Notes: a model not told the origin generated them from the sequence alone. Shown: positions 1-6,300, counted from the first letter of the stretch. The stretch: DNA of 12,272 nt from CAZMGD01 sp964565705 (GCA_964565705.1 CAZMGD010000119.1:1-12272), one strand, 5' to 3'. Numbers and translations: made by a program.

Positions 1-940
1 GGCGCATGGCGCCCTTGGGGCGGTCGCGCTCGGAGAGGTACATGTTGAGCGGCGACGTGAACATGTGGCGCAGCATCGTGATCGGCAGGATCGCGAGGAA
101 CACGACGAACGCGAGGACGTGGGTGATCCACATCGCCTGGTGCCACGTCGACAGCGTGCTCTCGCTGAAGCCGTCGACGAGCTGCGACAGCGGATAGCCG
201 ACGAAGCTCCACTTCTCGAACGACACGTCGTGCCCCTCGGCCCGGTAGGACGCGATGCGGAACATCTCGGCGGCGAAGCCCGACAGACCGATCAGCAGGA
301 ACACGCCGAGGATCAGCGCGTGCTCGGGCTTGGTCTTGATCCGGATGCGGTACGGCCGCTGCACGTAACGGCGCACGATCGCGTACAGCAGCCCGCCGGC
401 GAACACGAGACCGGCGGCGTCACCGACCGCGGCGTACGCCTGGTACACGGTGCCGTGGAGGAACTTCATCGACTCCGGCAGCTGGTGGTCGACCTCGAGC
501 ACGGTCGTGACCCCGAGCAGGATCAGGAAGCCGAAGTAGATCATCGAGTGCATGATCCCGGCGGCGGGATCGCGCAGCAGCGTGCGCATGTACACGCCGG
601 CGCGGAAGTCGGCGAGGCGGCGCTTGGCGTTCTTCGGAGTGGTCTTGCGTCGGTCGGGCCCGCCGCGCTCCCAGTTCTGCACGCGCAGCGAGAACTGCCA
701 CGCGCCCCACACCAGCATCACGGGGACGACGGTGTAGAAGACGAGCTTCAGCGGGCCAGGGATGCCACCGAACACCTCGCGGTGCACCGGGCTGTCCTCG
801 TGCCACTCGGTGATCAGCGGCAGCACGCCGCTGACGACGGTGAACGCGGCGATGAAGACGCCGATGCCCAGCACCACCTGGTGAGGTCGGATGCGTCGCG
901 GGCCGGCGGTCTCTGGCTCAGGAGATGGATGCGCGGTCAT
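1..940 (-). CDS. Membrane Fe-S oxidoreductase, NarI-like N-terminal half (partial)
   Basis: The reading frame opens at an ATG at 940 and runs off the left edge after 313 codons with no stop. The visible part is a polytopic membrane domain with about six hydrophobic segments (near residues 20-42, 64-86, 130-150, 172-190, 206-224 and 268-290). Histidines in or beside them (H131, H274, H292) are candidate haem b ligands. The arrangement resembles the nitrate-reductase-gamma-like N-terminus of large actinobacterial Fe-S reductases (mycobacterial Rv0338c type), where it is followed by 4Fe-4S and CCG (HdrB-like) domains. Those would lie outside the window, so the cytoplasmic half is inferred. The likely role is electron transfer between the quinone pool and a cytoplasmic Fe-S/flavin partner. 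No Shine-Dalgarno is visible. A TAGGGT box lies 10 nt upstream of the ATG. The gene follows the cyclic-nucleotide-binding gene by 60 bp on the same strand. Confidence 0.85.
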   Translation of the reverse strand, partial: MTAHPSPEPETAGPRRIRPHQVVLGIGVFIAAFTVVSGVLPLITEWHEDSPVHREVFGGIPGPLKLVFYTVVPVMLVWGAWQFSLRVQNWERGGPDRRKTTPKNAKRRLADFRAGVYMRTLLRDPAAGIMHSMIYFGFLILLGVTTVLEVDHQLPESMKFLHGTVYQAYAAVGDAAGLVFAGGLLYAIVRRYVQRPYRIRIKTKPEHALILGVFLLIGLSGFAAEMFRIASYRAEGHDVSFEKWSFVGYPLSQLVDGFSESTLSTWHQAMWITHVLAFVVFLAILPITMLRHMFTSPLNMYLSERDRPKGAMR

Positions 941-950
941 GGCGTGCGCG

Positions 951-956
951 ACCCTA
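951..956 (-). promoter_or_regulatory. Possible -10 box (TAGGGT) near the Fe-S oxidoreductase start
   Basis: TAGGGT fits the TANNNT -10 pattern common in actinobacteria. It ends 10 nt before the ATG at 940, which would give an almost leaderless transcript, consistent with the lack of a Shine-Dalgarno. I see no clear -35. This is weak evidence on its own. Confidence 0.25.
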
Positions 957-1000
957 GTGGCAGGGCCCTGACCGGCCCATATGTGTCAGGCGATCAGCCG

Positions 1001-1426
1001 TCAGCCGTAGTACTGGCGGTCGAGCTCGCGGATGCGGCCAGCGAGCGTCGACATCAGCTTGTGGGCCAGCGCGGGCACCTCGTCGATGACGCCGAGGAAC
1101 TGGCGCTGGCCGATCACGAGCAGCGACACGTCCGTCTCGGCGACGACCGTCGCAGTGCGCGGGCCGTGATCGAGCAGCGACAGCTCGCCGAGCACCGCAC
1201 CCGAGCCGAGCTGGGCGACCTTCTTGTTGTTGCGCTTGACGAGAGCCGTGCCCTCGAGGATGACGAACGCCTCACGTCCGGTCTGTCCTTGATCGACGAT
1301 CACCGAGCCAGCGGGCATCACCACTTCGTCGCCCGCCCTGGCGATCTTCTGGAGGTCGCGTGTGCTGCACGACGAGAACAGCGGCACCTTCGCGAGGTGC
1401 TCGAGGTATGACTTCTTGCTGGCCAT
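1001..1426 (-). CDS. Stand-alone cyclic nucleotide-binding domain protein
   Basis: This 141-residue protein is essentially one Crp/PKA-type cNMP-binding beta-barrel. Its N-terminal 'YLEHLAKVPLFSSC' helix is typical of CAP_ED domains. The phosphate-binding cassette lies around residues 78-92 (GAVLGELSLLDHGPRTA), with G80, E81, R90, T91 and A92 in the canonical places, so nucleotide binding is plausible. There is no helix-turn-helix after the C-terminal helix (ends RELDRQYYG), so it should not act as a Crp-like DNA-binding factor by itself. A ligand-responsive partner or adaptor role is more likely. It sits 46 bp after gpmA and 60 bp before the Fe-S oxidoreductase. I see no Shine-Dalgarno. A TACAGT box ends exactly 8 nt before the ATG and suggests its own, possibly leaderless, promoter. 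Confidence 0.88.
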   Translation of the reverse strand: MASKKSYLEHLAKVPLFSSCSTRDLQKIARAGDEVVMPAGSVIVDQGQTGREAFVILEGTALVKRNNKKVAQLGSGAVLGELSLLDHGPRTATVVAETDVSLLVIGQRQFLGVIDEVPALAHKLMSTLAGRIRELDRQYYG

Positions 1427-1434
1427 GGGCGCTG

Positions 1435-1440
1435 ACTGTA
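1435..1440 (-). promoter_or_regulatory. Putative -10 box TACAGT for the cNMP-binding gene
   Basis: TACAGT (TANNNT type) lies 8 nt upstream of the ATG at 1426. That spacing would place the transcription start at or within two bases of the start codon, giving a leaderless mRNA, and there is no Shine-Dalgarno. The same hexamer at the same distance precedes gpmA. No convincing -35 was found 16-18 bp upstream. Confidence 0.35.
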
Positions 1441-1472
1441 GACGGATGTCACACCGCGACGGCGCGTCCTGC

Positions 1473-2216
1473 TCAGCCGGCCTGCCGCTTGACGGCCTCT
1501 GCGGCAGCGGCGATCGCGTCGGCGTCGCCGAGGTATCCCGCGGACTCGACGCGCAGGTCGTCGTGGAACGTGTACCGCCGTGGCGCGCCGGTCGGGATGT
1601 CGAGCTCGGCGATGTCCTGCTTCGAGATGTCCTCGAGGTGCATGACGAGGGCTCGCAGCGAGTTGCCGTGGGCGACGACGAGCACGTCGAGGTCGGCGCG
1701 CAGCTGGGGCACGATCACGTCGTACCAGTACGGCAGCACCCGGGCGACGACGTCGGCGAGGCACTCCGTCGCCGGCAGCAAGTCGGGGGCGAGCCGGCGG
1801 TAGCGGGCATCCCTGATCGGGTGCTCGGGGCTGTCGACGCTGACCGGCGGCGGGGGCACGTCGTAGCTGCGCCGCCAGATCTTCGTCTGCTCCGGACCGT
1901 GCAGCTCGCTGGTCGCCTTCTTGTCCAACCCCTGCAGCGCTCCGTAGTGGCGTTCGTTCAACCGCCAGTGGCGCTGCACCGGCAGCCACACCTGGCCGAG
2001 GCCTTCGAGCGCGAGGTGACAGGTCGTCACCGCGCGGGTGAGGAGCGATGTGTGGGCGATGTCGAACCGGAGGCCCTCAGCGCGCATCGTGGCGCCGGCG
2101 GCGCTCGCCTCGGCGATGCCGGTGTCGTTGAGCGGCACGTCGTGCCACCCGGTGAACAGGTTGAGCTCGTTCCACGTGCTGCGGCCGTGGCGGAGGAGGA
2201 CGAGGGTGCCGGTCAC
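1473..2216 (-). CDS. gpmA: 2,3-bisphosphoglycerate-dependent phosphoglycerate mutase
   Basis: This 247-residue protein interconverts 3- and 2-phosphoglycerate in glycolysis and gluconeogenesis and is cytosolic. The histidine-phosphatase signature LLRHGRSTWN carries the phosphohistidine H10 next to R9. R61, E88 in LNERHYG and H183 in VAHGNSLRA complete the active site. The GALQGLDKK and IPTG segments are typical of GpmA. Length and residue numbering match the E. coli enzyme within one position. The start is GTG at 2216, whose bases overlap the IclR stop (GTGA), so translation is probably coupled. No strong Shine-Dalgarno is seen, but a TACAGT box 8 nt upstream, inside the IclR gene, could give a second, leaderless transcript. 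A core glycolytic gene at the end of a catabolic operon is unusual. A different phosphoester substrate is possible but less likely given the intact GpmA motifs. Confidence 0.95.
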   Translation of the reverse strand: MTGTLVLLRHGRSTWNELNLFTGWHDVPLNDTGIAEASAAGATMRAEGLRFDIAHTSLLTRAVTTCHLALEGLGQVWLPVQRHWRLNERHYGALQGLDKKATSELHGPEQTKIWRRSYDVPPPPVSVDSPEHPIRDARYRRLAPDLLPATECLADVVARVLPYWYDVIVPQLRADLDVLVVAHGNSLRALVMHLEDISKQDIAELDIPTGAPRRYTFHDDLRVESAGYLGDADAIAAAAEAVKRQAG

Positions 2217-3085
2217 GCCGTCCGACTGTAGGCGTCGCCCCGCGCCGCCGACACGAGGGCTGCGCCAGCATGCTCGATCTCGCGGCCGGTCAGGTCGCGG
2301 TGGTAGAGGAGCGAGAGCGTCAGCACCGGCACCTCGCCGTCGAGGACCGCGGCAGAGATCGTGTTGACCGCGTAGCGCCGGCGGCCGTCGAAGCGCGCTG
2401 GGAGCGCCGACGCGCCGGCGAGCTCGCGCTGGATGACGGCCGCGGCGCGGCGGGCCTCGACGCTGAGATCACCGTCGCCCAACTGCCCGAGCGCCTGCCG
2501 GAACAGCTCGGCGGCAGCGTCGTTGCGGTGCACGTCGAACCCGCGCTCGCGAACGGTGGCCAGCAGCCCGAGCAGTCCGGCCCGTGCGGATCGAGGAGCC
2601 CGCGAGAGCCAACCCTCGCGCACGGCATCGGCCGCCCACGCGGCGTGCACCGCTCCGAAGGGAGGATCGAACGGGACGCGCTGTCCGGGCCCGGCAACCG
2701 GTGCACCGGTCGGGCCCGGCGTCCATTCGACGACCGTGATCGTGCCGTCGGCGACGACCGAGGCGACGGTCTCCACGCCGAGCGCTGCGGCGAGCGTCGG
2801 CACCATCGACCTGGCGATGAGCGCTGCGGGCACCGCGCGGCCAGCGGCGTCGCCCATGGTCACGAGCGCCGGTCCGAGCGTGAACGTCTTCGTCACCGCC
2901 GAGCGGAGGAGGTACCCGTGATCGACGAGCACCGACGTGATCGCGTGGCACGTGGCGATGCTCAGGTCCAGTCCGGCGGCGATCTCGCTGAGCGTGTAGC
3001 CGCGCTCGGGCGTCGCGGCGAGCAGGCCGAGGATCGCGAGCACCCGCTCGGTCGGCGGCGACGGGCCGCGGTCCTCGTTCGCCAT
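2213..3085 (-). CDS. IclR-family transcriptional regulator
   Basis: This 290-residue protein has the two-domain IclR layout. An N-terminal winged helix-turn-helix covers about residues 10-75 (TERVLAILGLLAA, TLSEIAAGLDLSIATCHAITSVL, DHGYL). A C-terminal effector-binding domain covers about 80-285 (GQRVPFDPPFGAVHAAWA and an RGFDV segment). The frame stays open further upstream to 3247, but that extension is the antisense shadow of the dehydrogenase gene. I chose the ATG at 3085 because it precedes the wHTH by a short leader and overlaps the upstream stop by one base (TGATG). The gene is fourth in the minus operon. IclR proteins often regulate the catabolic genes beside them in response to a pathway intermediate, so the divergent region at 5984-6040 is its likely target. 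That target is inference. Confidence 0.9.
   Translation of the reverse strand: MANEDRGPSPPTERVLAILGLLAATPERGYTLSEIAAGLDLSIATCHAITSVLVDHGYLLRSAVTKTFTLGPALVTMGDAAGRAVPAALIARSMVPTLAAALGVETVASVVADGTITVVEWTPGPTGAPVAGPGQRVPFDPPFGAVHAAWAADAVREGWLSRAPRSARAGLLGLLATVRERGFDVHRNDAAAELFRQALGQLGDGDLSVEARRAAAVIQRELAGASALPARFDGRRRYAVNTISAAVLDGEVPVLTLSLLYHRDLTGREIEHAGAALVSAARGDAYSRTA
2225..2230 (-). promoter_or_regulatory. Putative internal -10 box TACAGT for gpmA
   Basis: TACAGT lies within the last codons of the IclR gene, 8 nt before the gpmA GTG. It matches in sequence and distance the box before the cNMP-binding gene. It could supply gpmA with basal transcription when the catabolic operon is off. The hexamer also encodes Tyr-Ser of the IclR C-terminus, so chance cannot be excluded. 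Confidence 0.3.
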
Positions 3086-4128
3086 CAACCCCGCCCGTAC
3101 TCGGCCTGCATGTCGACGACGTTGCGCATCGGCTCGCCAGCGATGAACCGCTCCAGGTTGTCGCAGAACAGCGCCCACACGCGCTCCATGTACCCCTCCA
3201 TCGACGCTGACGAGTGCGGCGAGATCGAGAGGTTCGGCGCATCCCACAGCGGATCGTCATCGGGAGGTGGCTCGTGCTTGGCGACGTCGATCGCCGCGCC
3301 GCGCAGATGGCCCGACGTGAGCGCGGCGATCAGCGCATCCTCGTCGACCGACGACCCGCGCCCGACGTTGACGAACACCGAGCCCTTCGGCATCGCCGCG
3401 AACAGGTCTGCGCCGAACAGGTCGGCGTTGGCCGGGATGCCCGGCACGCAGGCGACCACGACGTCGCTCGCCGCGGCGACCTCCAGCAGGCGGTCCGGGG
3501 TCGCCATCGCCTCGAGACCCGGCGGGAGCGATTCGTCGCCGAGTGGGCGGCGACGCACGCCGGTGACGTGCAGCCCGAGCGCGCCGAGGCGCCAGGCGAT
3601 CTCGGTGCCGATCGCGCCGAGCCCGACGATCGTGACGCGCCGACCGACGATGACGCTGCCGACGGTGCTCTTCCACTCGTGGCGCCGCTGCATGTCGTGG
3701 TGTTCGGGCAACCGCTTGTAGATCGAGAAGATCTGGGCGACGACCCACTCGGCGATCGGCGGCGACGCCGTACCGGCGGCGTTGGTGTAGATGCGGTCGT
3801 CGATGCCCGAGGCCATCATCTGGCCGATGCCTGATCCGATGCACTGCACCCATCGCAGGCGCGGCGCGACGGTCGCGAGGCGCAGCGGCACGTTCAACGC
3901 GACGCACACGTCGGCAGCGGCGAACACCTCGCGCTGGCGGTCGGTCAGCTCCTCGTGGTCCGGCAGCTCGTCGGGCCGCTCGGTGCGGTCGACGAGGGTG
4001 CCATGGGGGATCTCGTAGGCCTCGACATCGAGGGTCACCGACGGGAACCGGCGGGCGAAGTCGTCGGCGTCCACCGCGCCCATGATCGGCACGAACGACA
4101 CCAGCACGTTCAGGTTCGACGGTTCCAT
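3085..4128 (-). CDS. D-isomer-specific 2-hydroxyacid dehydrogenase
   Basis: This 347-residue cytosolic NAD(P)-dependent enzyme probably interconverts a 2-oxoacid and a D-2-hydroxyacid. The Rossmann motif VGLGAIGTEIAW (G169, G171, G174) is clear. The catalytic triad is R257 (NVGRG), E286 (DVAKHEP) and H305 (SPHSS). After the second Rossmann strand the sequence reads TGVRRRP, with arginines where NAD-dependent members have an acidic residue. This favours NADPH and resembles glyoxylate/hydroxypyruvate reductases. The substrate is not evident. The ATG at 4128 has GAGAGG four bases upstream. An in-frame extension to 4482 is only a shadow of the neighbouring gene. The gene overlaps the upstream oxidase by 19 nt and the downstream IclR by 1 nt, so it is clearly operonic. 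Confidence 0.92.
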   Translation of the reverse strand: MEPSNLNVLVSFVPIMGAVDADDFARRFPSVTLDVEAYEIPHGTLVDRTERPDELPDHEELTDRQREVFAAADVCVALNVPLRLATVAPRLRWVQCIGSGIGQMMASGIDDRIYTNAAGTASPPIAEWVVAQIFSIYKRLPEHHDMQRRHEWKSTVGSVIVGRRVTIVGLGAIGTEIAWRLGALGLHVTGVRRRPLGDESLPPGLEAMATPDRLLEVAAASDVVVACVPGIPANADLFGADLFAAMPKGSVFVNVGRGSSVDEDALIAALTSGHLRGAAIDVAKHEPPPDDDPLWDAPNLSISPHSSASMEGYMERVWALFCDNLERFIAGEPMRNVVDMQAEYGRG

Positions 4129-5186
4129 GGCACCTCTCGTACCAGGTCGGGTGTGAGCGCGGCGACGTCCGGCGCCCCGCAGAGGCCCATCGCCCGTTCC
4201 ACGCTGCGCCCGAACCCGTCGAGCACGGCGCGCACGCCGGCGGACCCGCCGGTCGCCAGGCCCCACATGATCGGCCGGCCGACCATGACGGCGCGGGCGC
4301 CGAGCGCCAGTGCCTTGACGACGTCGACGCCGTCTCGGATGCCGCCGTCGACGTACACCTCCGCCTGCCCGCCGACCGCCTCGACGACCTCCGGCAGCGC
4401 CACCGCCGTGGCGATGCACCCGTCGAGCTGGCGACCACCGTGGTTGGAGACGGCGATCGCGTCCGCGCCAGCGTCGACGCAACGGGCAGCATCGTCACCG
4501 CGGACGATGCCCTTGACGACGATCGGTAGCCCACTCCACTCCTTGACCAAGGCGATGTCGTCGAACGTGACCGAGGGGTCGAACGCAGCGACGAGAGCGA
4601 AGAGGTCTGCGCCCCCTGTCGACTCGCGGCGGGGTTCGAGCTGCGGCATCCGGATGCCCGCCGGTGGCGCGAACCCAGCGCGCTCGTTGCGTGGGCGACG
4701 AGACGTCACCGCGCAGTCCACGGTCAGGACCACAGCCGAGCACCCGGTCTCCCGGGCCCGCGCGCACAGGTCCGCGGTCAGTTCTCGATCGCGCTGCACG
4801 TTGAGCTGGAGCCATCGTGGTGTCACCGGCGCTGCGTCGGCGATCTCCTCCAGTGAGGTGGACGCGCTGATCGAGACGACCATCACGGTTCCGGCGGCGG
4901 CGGTCGCCACCCCGATCTCGCCGTCGGGATGGAACATGCGATGCAGCGCCGTCGGCGCGACGACCACCGGGCACCCGATCGGGGTGCCCAGCACGGTCGT
5001 CGACGTGTCGATGCTCGACACGTCGCGCAGCATCCGCGGCCGCAACCGCAGCTGCCCCCAGGCGGCGACGTTGTCGGCCACGGTCACATCGGCACCGGCG
5101 CCGCTGTCCAGGTACTCCCACACCATGTGCGGCAGGACCGAGCGGGCCTCCACCTCCAAGTCGGCGAGATCCTCGATCGGCGTCAC
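4110..5186 (-). CDS. FMN-dependent alpha-hydroxyacid oxidase/dehydrogenase family protein
   Basis: This 358-residue TIM-barrel flavoprotein belongs to the glycolate oxidase/lactate oxidase/mandelate dehydrogenase family, which oxidises L-2-hydroxyacids to 2-oxoacids. With the GTG start its numbering nearly matches spinach glycolate oxidase: Y25 (family Y24), Q127, D157 (LTVD), R164, K225 (VVKG), H249 and R252 (SNHGGRQLD) and D280 (DGGIRDG). The active-site Tyr129 position, normally QLYV, is Asn here (QLNVQRD, codon AAC). The variable loop after about residue 178 is short. I chose GTG at 5186 because it overlaps the SDR stop as GTGA. An upstream TTG at 5243 would give a 61-base overlap and a non-homologous N-terminus. 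The 3' end overlaps the next gene by 19 nt. The electron acceptor (oxygen or another carrier) cannot be told. Confidence 0.9.
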   Translation of the reverse strand: MTPIEDLADLEVEARSVLPHMVWEYLDSGAGADVTVADNVAAWGQLRLRPRMLRDVSSIDTSTTVLGTPIGCPVVVAPTALHRMFHPDGEIGVATAAAGTVMVVSISASTSLEEIADAAPVTPRWLQLNVQRDRELTADLCARARETGCSAVVLTVDCAVTSRRPRNERAGFAPPAGIRMPQLEPRRESTGGADLFALVAAFDPSVTFDDIALVKEWSGLPIVVKGIVRGDDAARCVDAGADAIAVSNHGGRQLDGCIATAVALPEVVEAVGGQAEVYVDGGIRDGVDVVKALALGARAVMVGRPIMWGLATGGSAGVRAVLDGFGRSVERAMGLCGAPDVAALTPDLVREVPWNRRT

Positions 5187-5983
5187 GTCGGTGCAGGGGT
5201 GGGACGGGCTCCGGTAGGGGATGACCCGAGGCCGGCGCCGCAATCGGCATGGATGATCTCACCGGTGATCGCCGAGGCGAGATCGGACGCGAGGAACACG
5301 GCGAGGCGACCGAGCTCGTCCGGGCGCGCTGGGTGGCCGAGCGGGTTGCTGCGGCCGCGCTCGGCGAACCCCTCGGGCGTGATCACGGCGGCGACCTCCT
5401 CCGTGTAGGTGGTGCCGGGCGCCATCGCGTTCACCCGGATGCCGAGCGGACCGAGCTCGACGGCGAGCGTGCGGCTGAGGTGGTCGATGCCAGCCTTTGC
5501 TGCGCCGTAGGCGGCGATCATCGGCGAGGGTCGGGTGGCTTCCCCAGACGACACGTTGAGGATGACACCGCCGTGCTGCATGTGCGCTGCCTCGGCGAGG
5601 CAGGAGAGGTAGGTGGCGAGCAGGTTGCGCTCGATGATCCCTCGGGCGTCGTCGGCAGGTGTGTCGAGGAACGATCGGGCCTGACGGCCGCCCATCATCC
5701 CGACGTTGTTGACCGCGATGTGGAGTGCGCCGTGCTCGGCGACCACCCCCGTCACGAGAGAGTCGGCACCGCCGAGCGCGACGACGTCGGCAGCGTGTGC
5801 CGACGCGCTGCCGCCCGCCTCGGTCACCGCCGCGACCGTGCTCTGTGCCCGCGCCGAGTCGATGTCGTTGACGGCGACGTGCGCGCCCGCAGCCGCGAGG
5901 CAGCGGGCGATCTCGCGGCCGATGCCGGCACCCGCGCCGGTCACCAGCGCGATCCGTCCCGACAGATCGATGTCGATTGCCAC
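5183..5983 (-). CDS. Short-chain dehydrogenase/reductase (SDR)
   Basis: This 266-residue classical SDR has the cofactor motif TGAGAGIG (residues 15-22), NNVG (92-95), N120, the serine pair S145/S146 and YGAAK (Y159, K163), so the catalytic tetrad is complete. D40 at the end of the second beta strand (VAVNDID) favours NAD(H) over NADP(H). The last dozen residues (SSPTGARPTPAPT) form a Pro-rich tail beyond the usual end. The substrate is unknown, but the neighbours suggest oxidation of an alcohol group on an organic acid. It is first in the minus operon. The start is GTG at 5983 with GAGAGGGGG eight bases upstream, preceded by a good promoter. Its stop overlaps the next start (GTGA). Confidence 0.92.
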   Translation of the reverse strand: MAIDIDLSGRIALVTGAGAGIGREIARCLAAAGAHVAVNDIDSARAQSTVAAVTEAGGSASAHAADVVALGGADSLVTGVVAEHGALHIAVNNVGMMGGRQARSFLDTPADDARGIIERNLLATYLSCLAEAAHMQHGGVILNVSSGEATRPSPMIAAYGAAKAGIDHLSRTLAVELGPLGIRVNAMAPGTTYTEEVAAVITPEGFAERGRSNPLGHPARPDELGRLAVFLASDLASAITGEIIHADCGAGLGSSPTGARPTPAPT

Positions 5984-5991
5984 TTGTCGAA

Positions 5992-6000
5992 CCCCCTCTC
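5992..6000 (-). promoter_or_regulatory. Shine-Dalgarno GAGAGGGGG of the SDR gene
   Basis: A purine run on the minus strand lies eight bases before the GTG at 5983. It fixes that non-ATG start as the translation start of the operon's first gene. The TCGA at 5987-5990 lies between it and the start codon. Confidence 0.7.
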
Positions 6001-6011
6001 GTTATGTTCGA

Positions 6012-6040
6012 ATGTTAGAAACAACAATTCGAAATGTCAA
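6012..6040 (-). promoter_or_regulatory. Promoter of the SDR-to-gpmA operon (sigma-70 type)
   Basis: On the minus strand a perfect -35 TTGACA (6040-6035) is separated by exactly 17 bp from a -10 TAACAT (6017-6012, 4 of 6 consensus). The predicted transcription start is an A near 6005, giving a leader of about 22 nt that contains the Shine-Dalgarno. The segment is strikingly AT-rich for this DNA. It overlaps two TTCGAA sites, so access by RNA polymerase is probably controlled. Confidence 0.72.
6013..6021 (+). promoter_or_regulatory. Possible extended -10 for the plus-strand operon
   Basis: TGT followed by TAGAAA (4 of 6 to TATAAT) resembles an extended -10 and would start transcription near 6028, leaving about 30 nt before the ATG at 6058. 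It overlaps the minus-strand -10 (6012-6017), so the two promoters would exclude each other. There is no convincing -35. This is a tentative assignment. Confidence 0.25.
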
Positions 6041-6057
6041 AGGATAGGGTCAGGAAG

Positions 6058-6300
6058 ATGACGGTCACCGAGGCGCTGGCGCCGCTCGCCGAGGCGCTCG
6101 AAGCAGACGGGTACGAGTTGATCGCCGAGCAGACCGCCGATCGGAGCGCGCGGGTCGAGGTGCGGGCGACGCCCGACGCGTGCGCCGACTGCCTCGTGCC
6201 GCGCGAGGTGTTCGCCGGCATCCTCCGCACGCGTCTCGGCGACACGTTGACCGGGTCGTGGGACGTCGACGTCGGGTACCCAGCGGACGAGGCCGGATGA
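6058..6300 (+). CDS. Small CxxC protein, NifU-C-like layout, function unknown
   Basis: This 80-residue acidic protein has an N-terminal helix (EALAPLAEALEADGY), a beta segment (ARVEVRATPDA), then CADC (C42, C45) followed by a helix (PREVFAGILRTRL). A CxxC between a strand and a helix recalls the C-terminal domain of NifU, but the surrounding residues differ and I would not claim Fe-S scaffold activity. A metal- or cluster-binding or thiol accessory role for the enzymes of this operon is possible. An upstream in-frame ATG at 6034 lacks a Shine-Dalgarno and would overlap the minus promoter's -35. The ATG at 6058 follows purine-rich AAAGGATAGGGTCAGGAAG and is preferred, though the start is uncertain. 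Its stop overlaps the next start as ATGA, so it is coupled to the lactonase gene. Confidence 0.7.
   Translation: MTVTEALAPLAEALEADGYELIAEQTADRSARVEVRATPDACADCLVPREVFAGILRTRLGDTLTGSWDVDVGYPADEAG

Larger units (their letters stand above)
5987..6033. promoter_or_regulatory. Putative operator: TCGA-centred sites at 21-bp spacing
   Basis: Three sites with TCGA cores lie at 5987-5990 (TGTCGAAC context), 6007-6012 (TTCGAA) and 6028-6033 (TTCGAA). Their centres, 5988.5, 6009.5 and 6030.5, are exactly 21 bp apart, which is two helical turns. The last two extend to a perfect 7-bp inverted repeat, TTCGAAT (6007-6013) and ATTCGAA (6027-6033), around a 13-bp spacer that holds a TGTT-AGA-AACA dyad at 6013-6023. 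The right site falls between -35 and -10 of the minus promoter. The middle site touches the -10 and runs to -2. The left site lies next to the Shine-Dalgarno. This is a repressor-like arrangement. The local IclR protein is the likely ligand, by inference. Confidence 0.6.

Noticed and set aside
65..1411. A 448-codon plus-strand open frame over the Fe-S oxidoreductase and cNMP genes
   Set aside because: It is antisense to two well-supported genes, is rich in His/Arg/Asp/Glu as expected of shadow frames in high-GC DNA, and has no domain resemblance.
3086..3247. N-terminal extension of the IclR frame
   Set aside because: The extra residues are the out-of-frame shadow of the dehydrogenase C-terminus. 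ATG at 3085 fits the family and the TGATG overlap.
2270..3721. A 483-codon plus-strand frame over the IclR and dehydrogenase genes
   Set aside because: It is antisense to two genes with full domain signatures and has low-complexity composition. It is a GC-driven artefact.
5187..5243. TTG start extending the hydroxyacid oxidase by 19 codons
   Set aside because: It would overlap the SDR gene by 61 bases and add an Arg/Pro-rich leader absent from the family. GTG at 5186 in a GTGA overlap is better.
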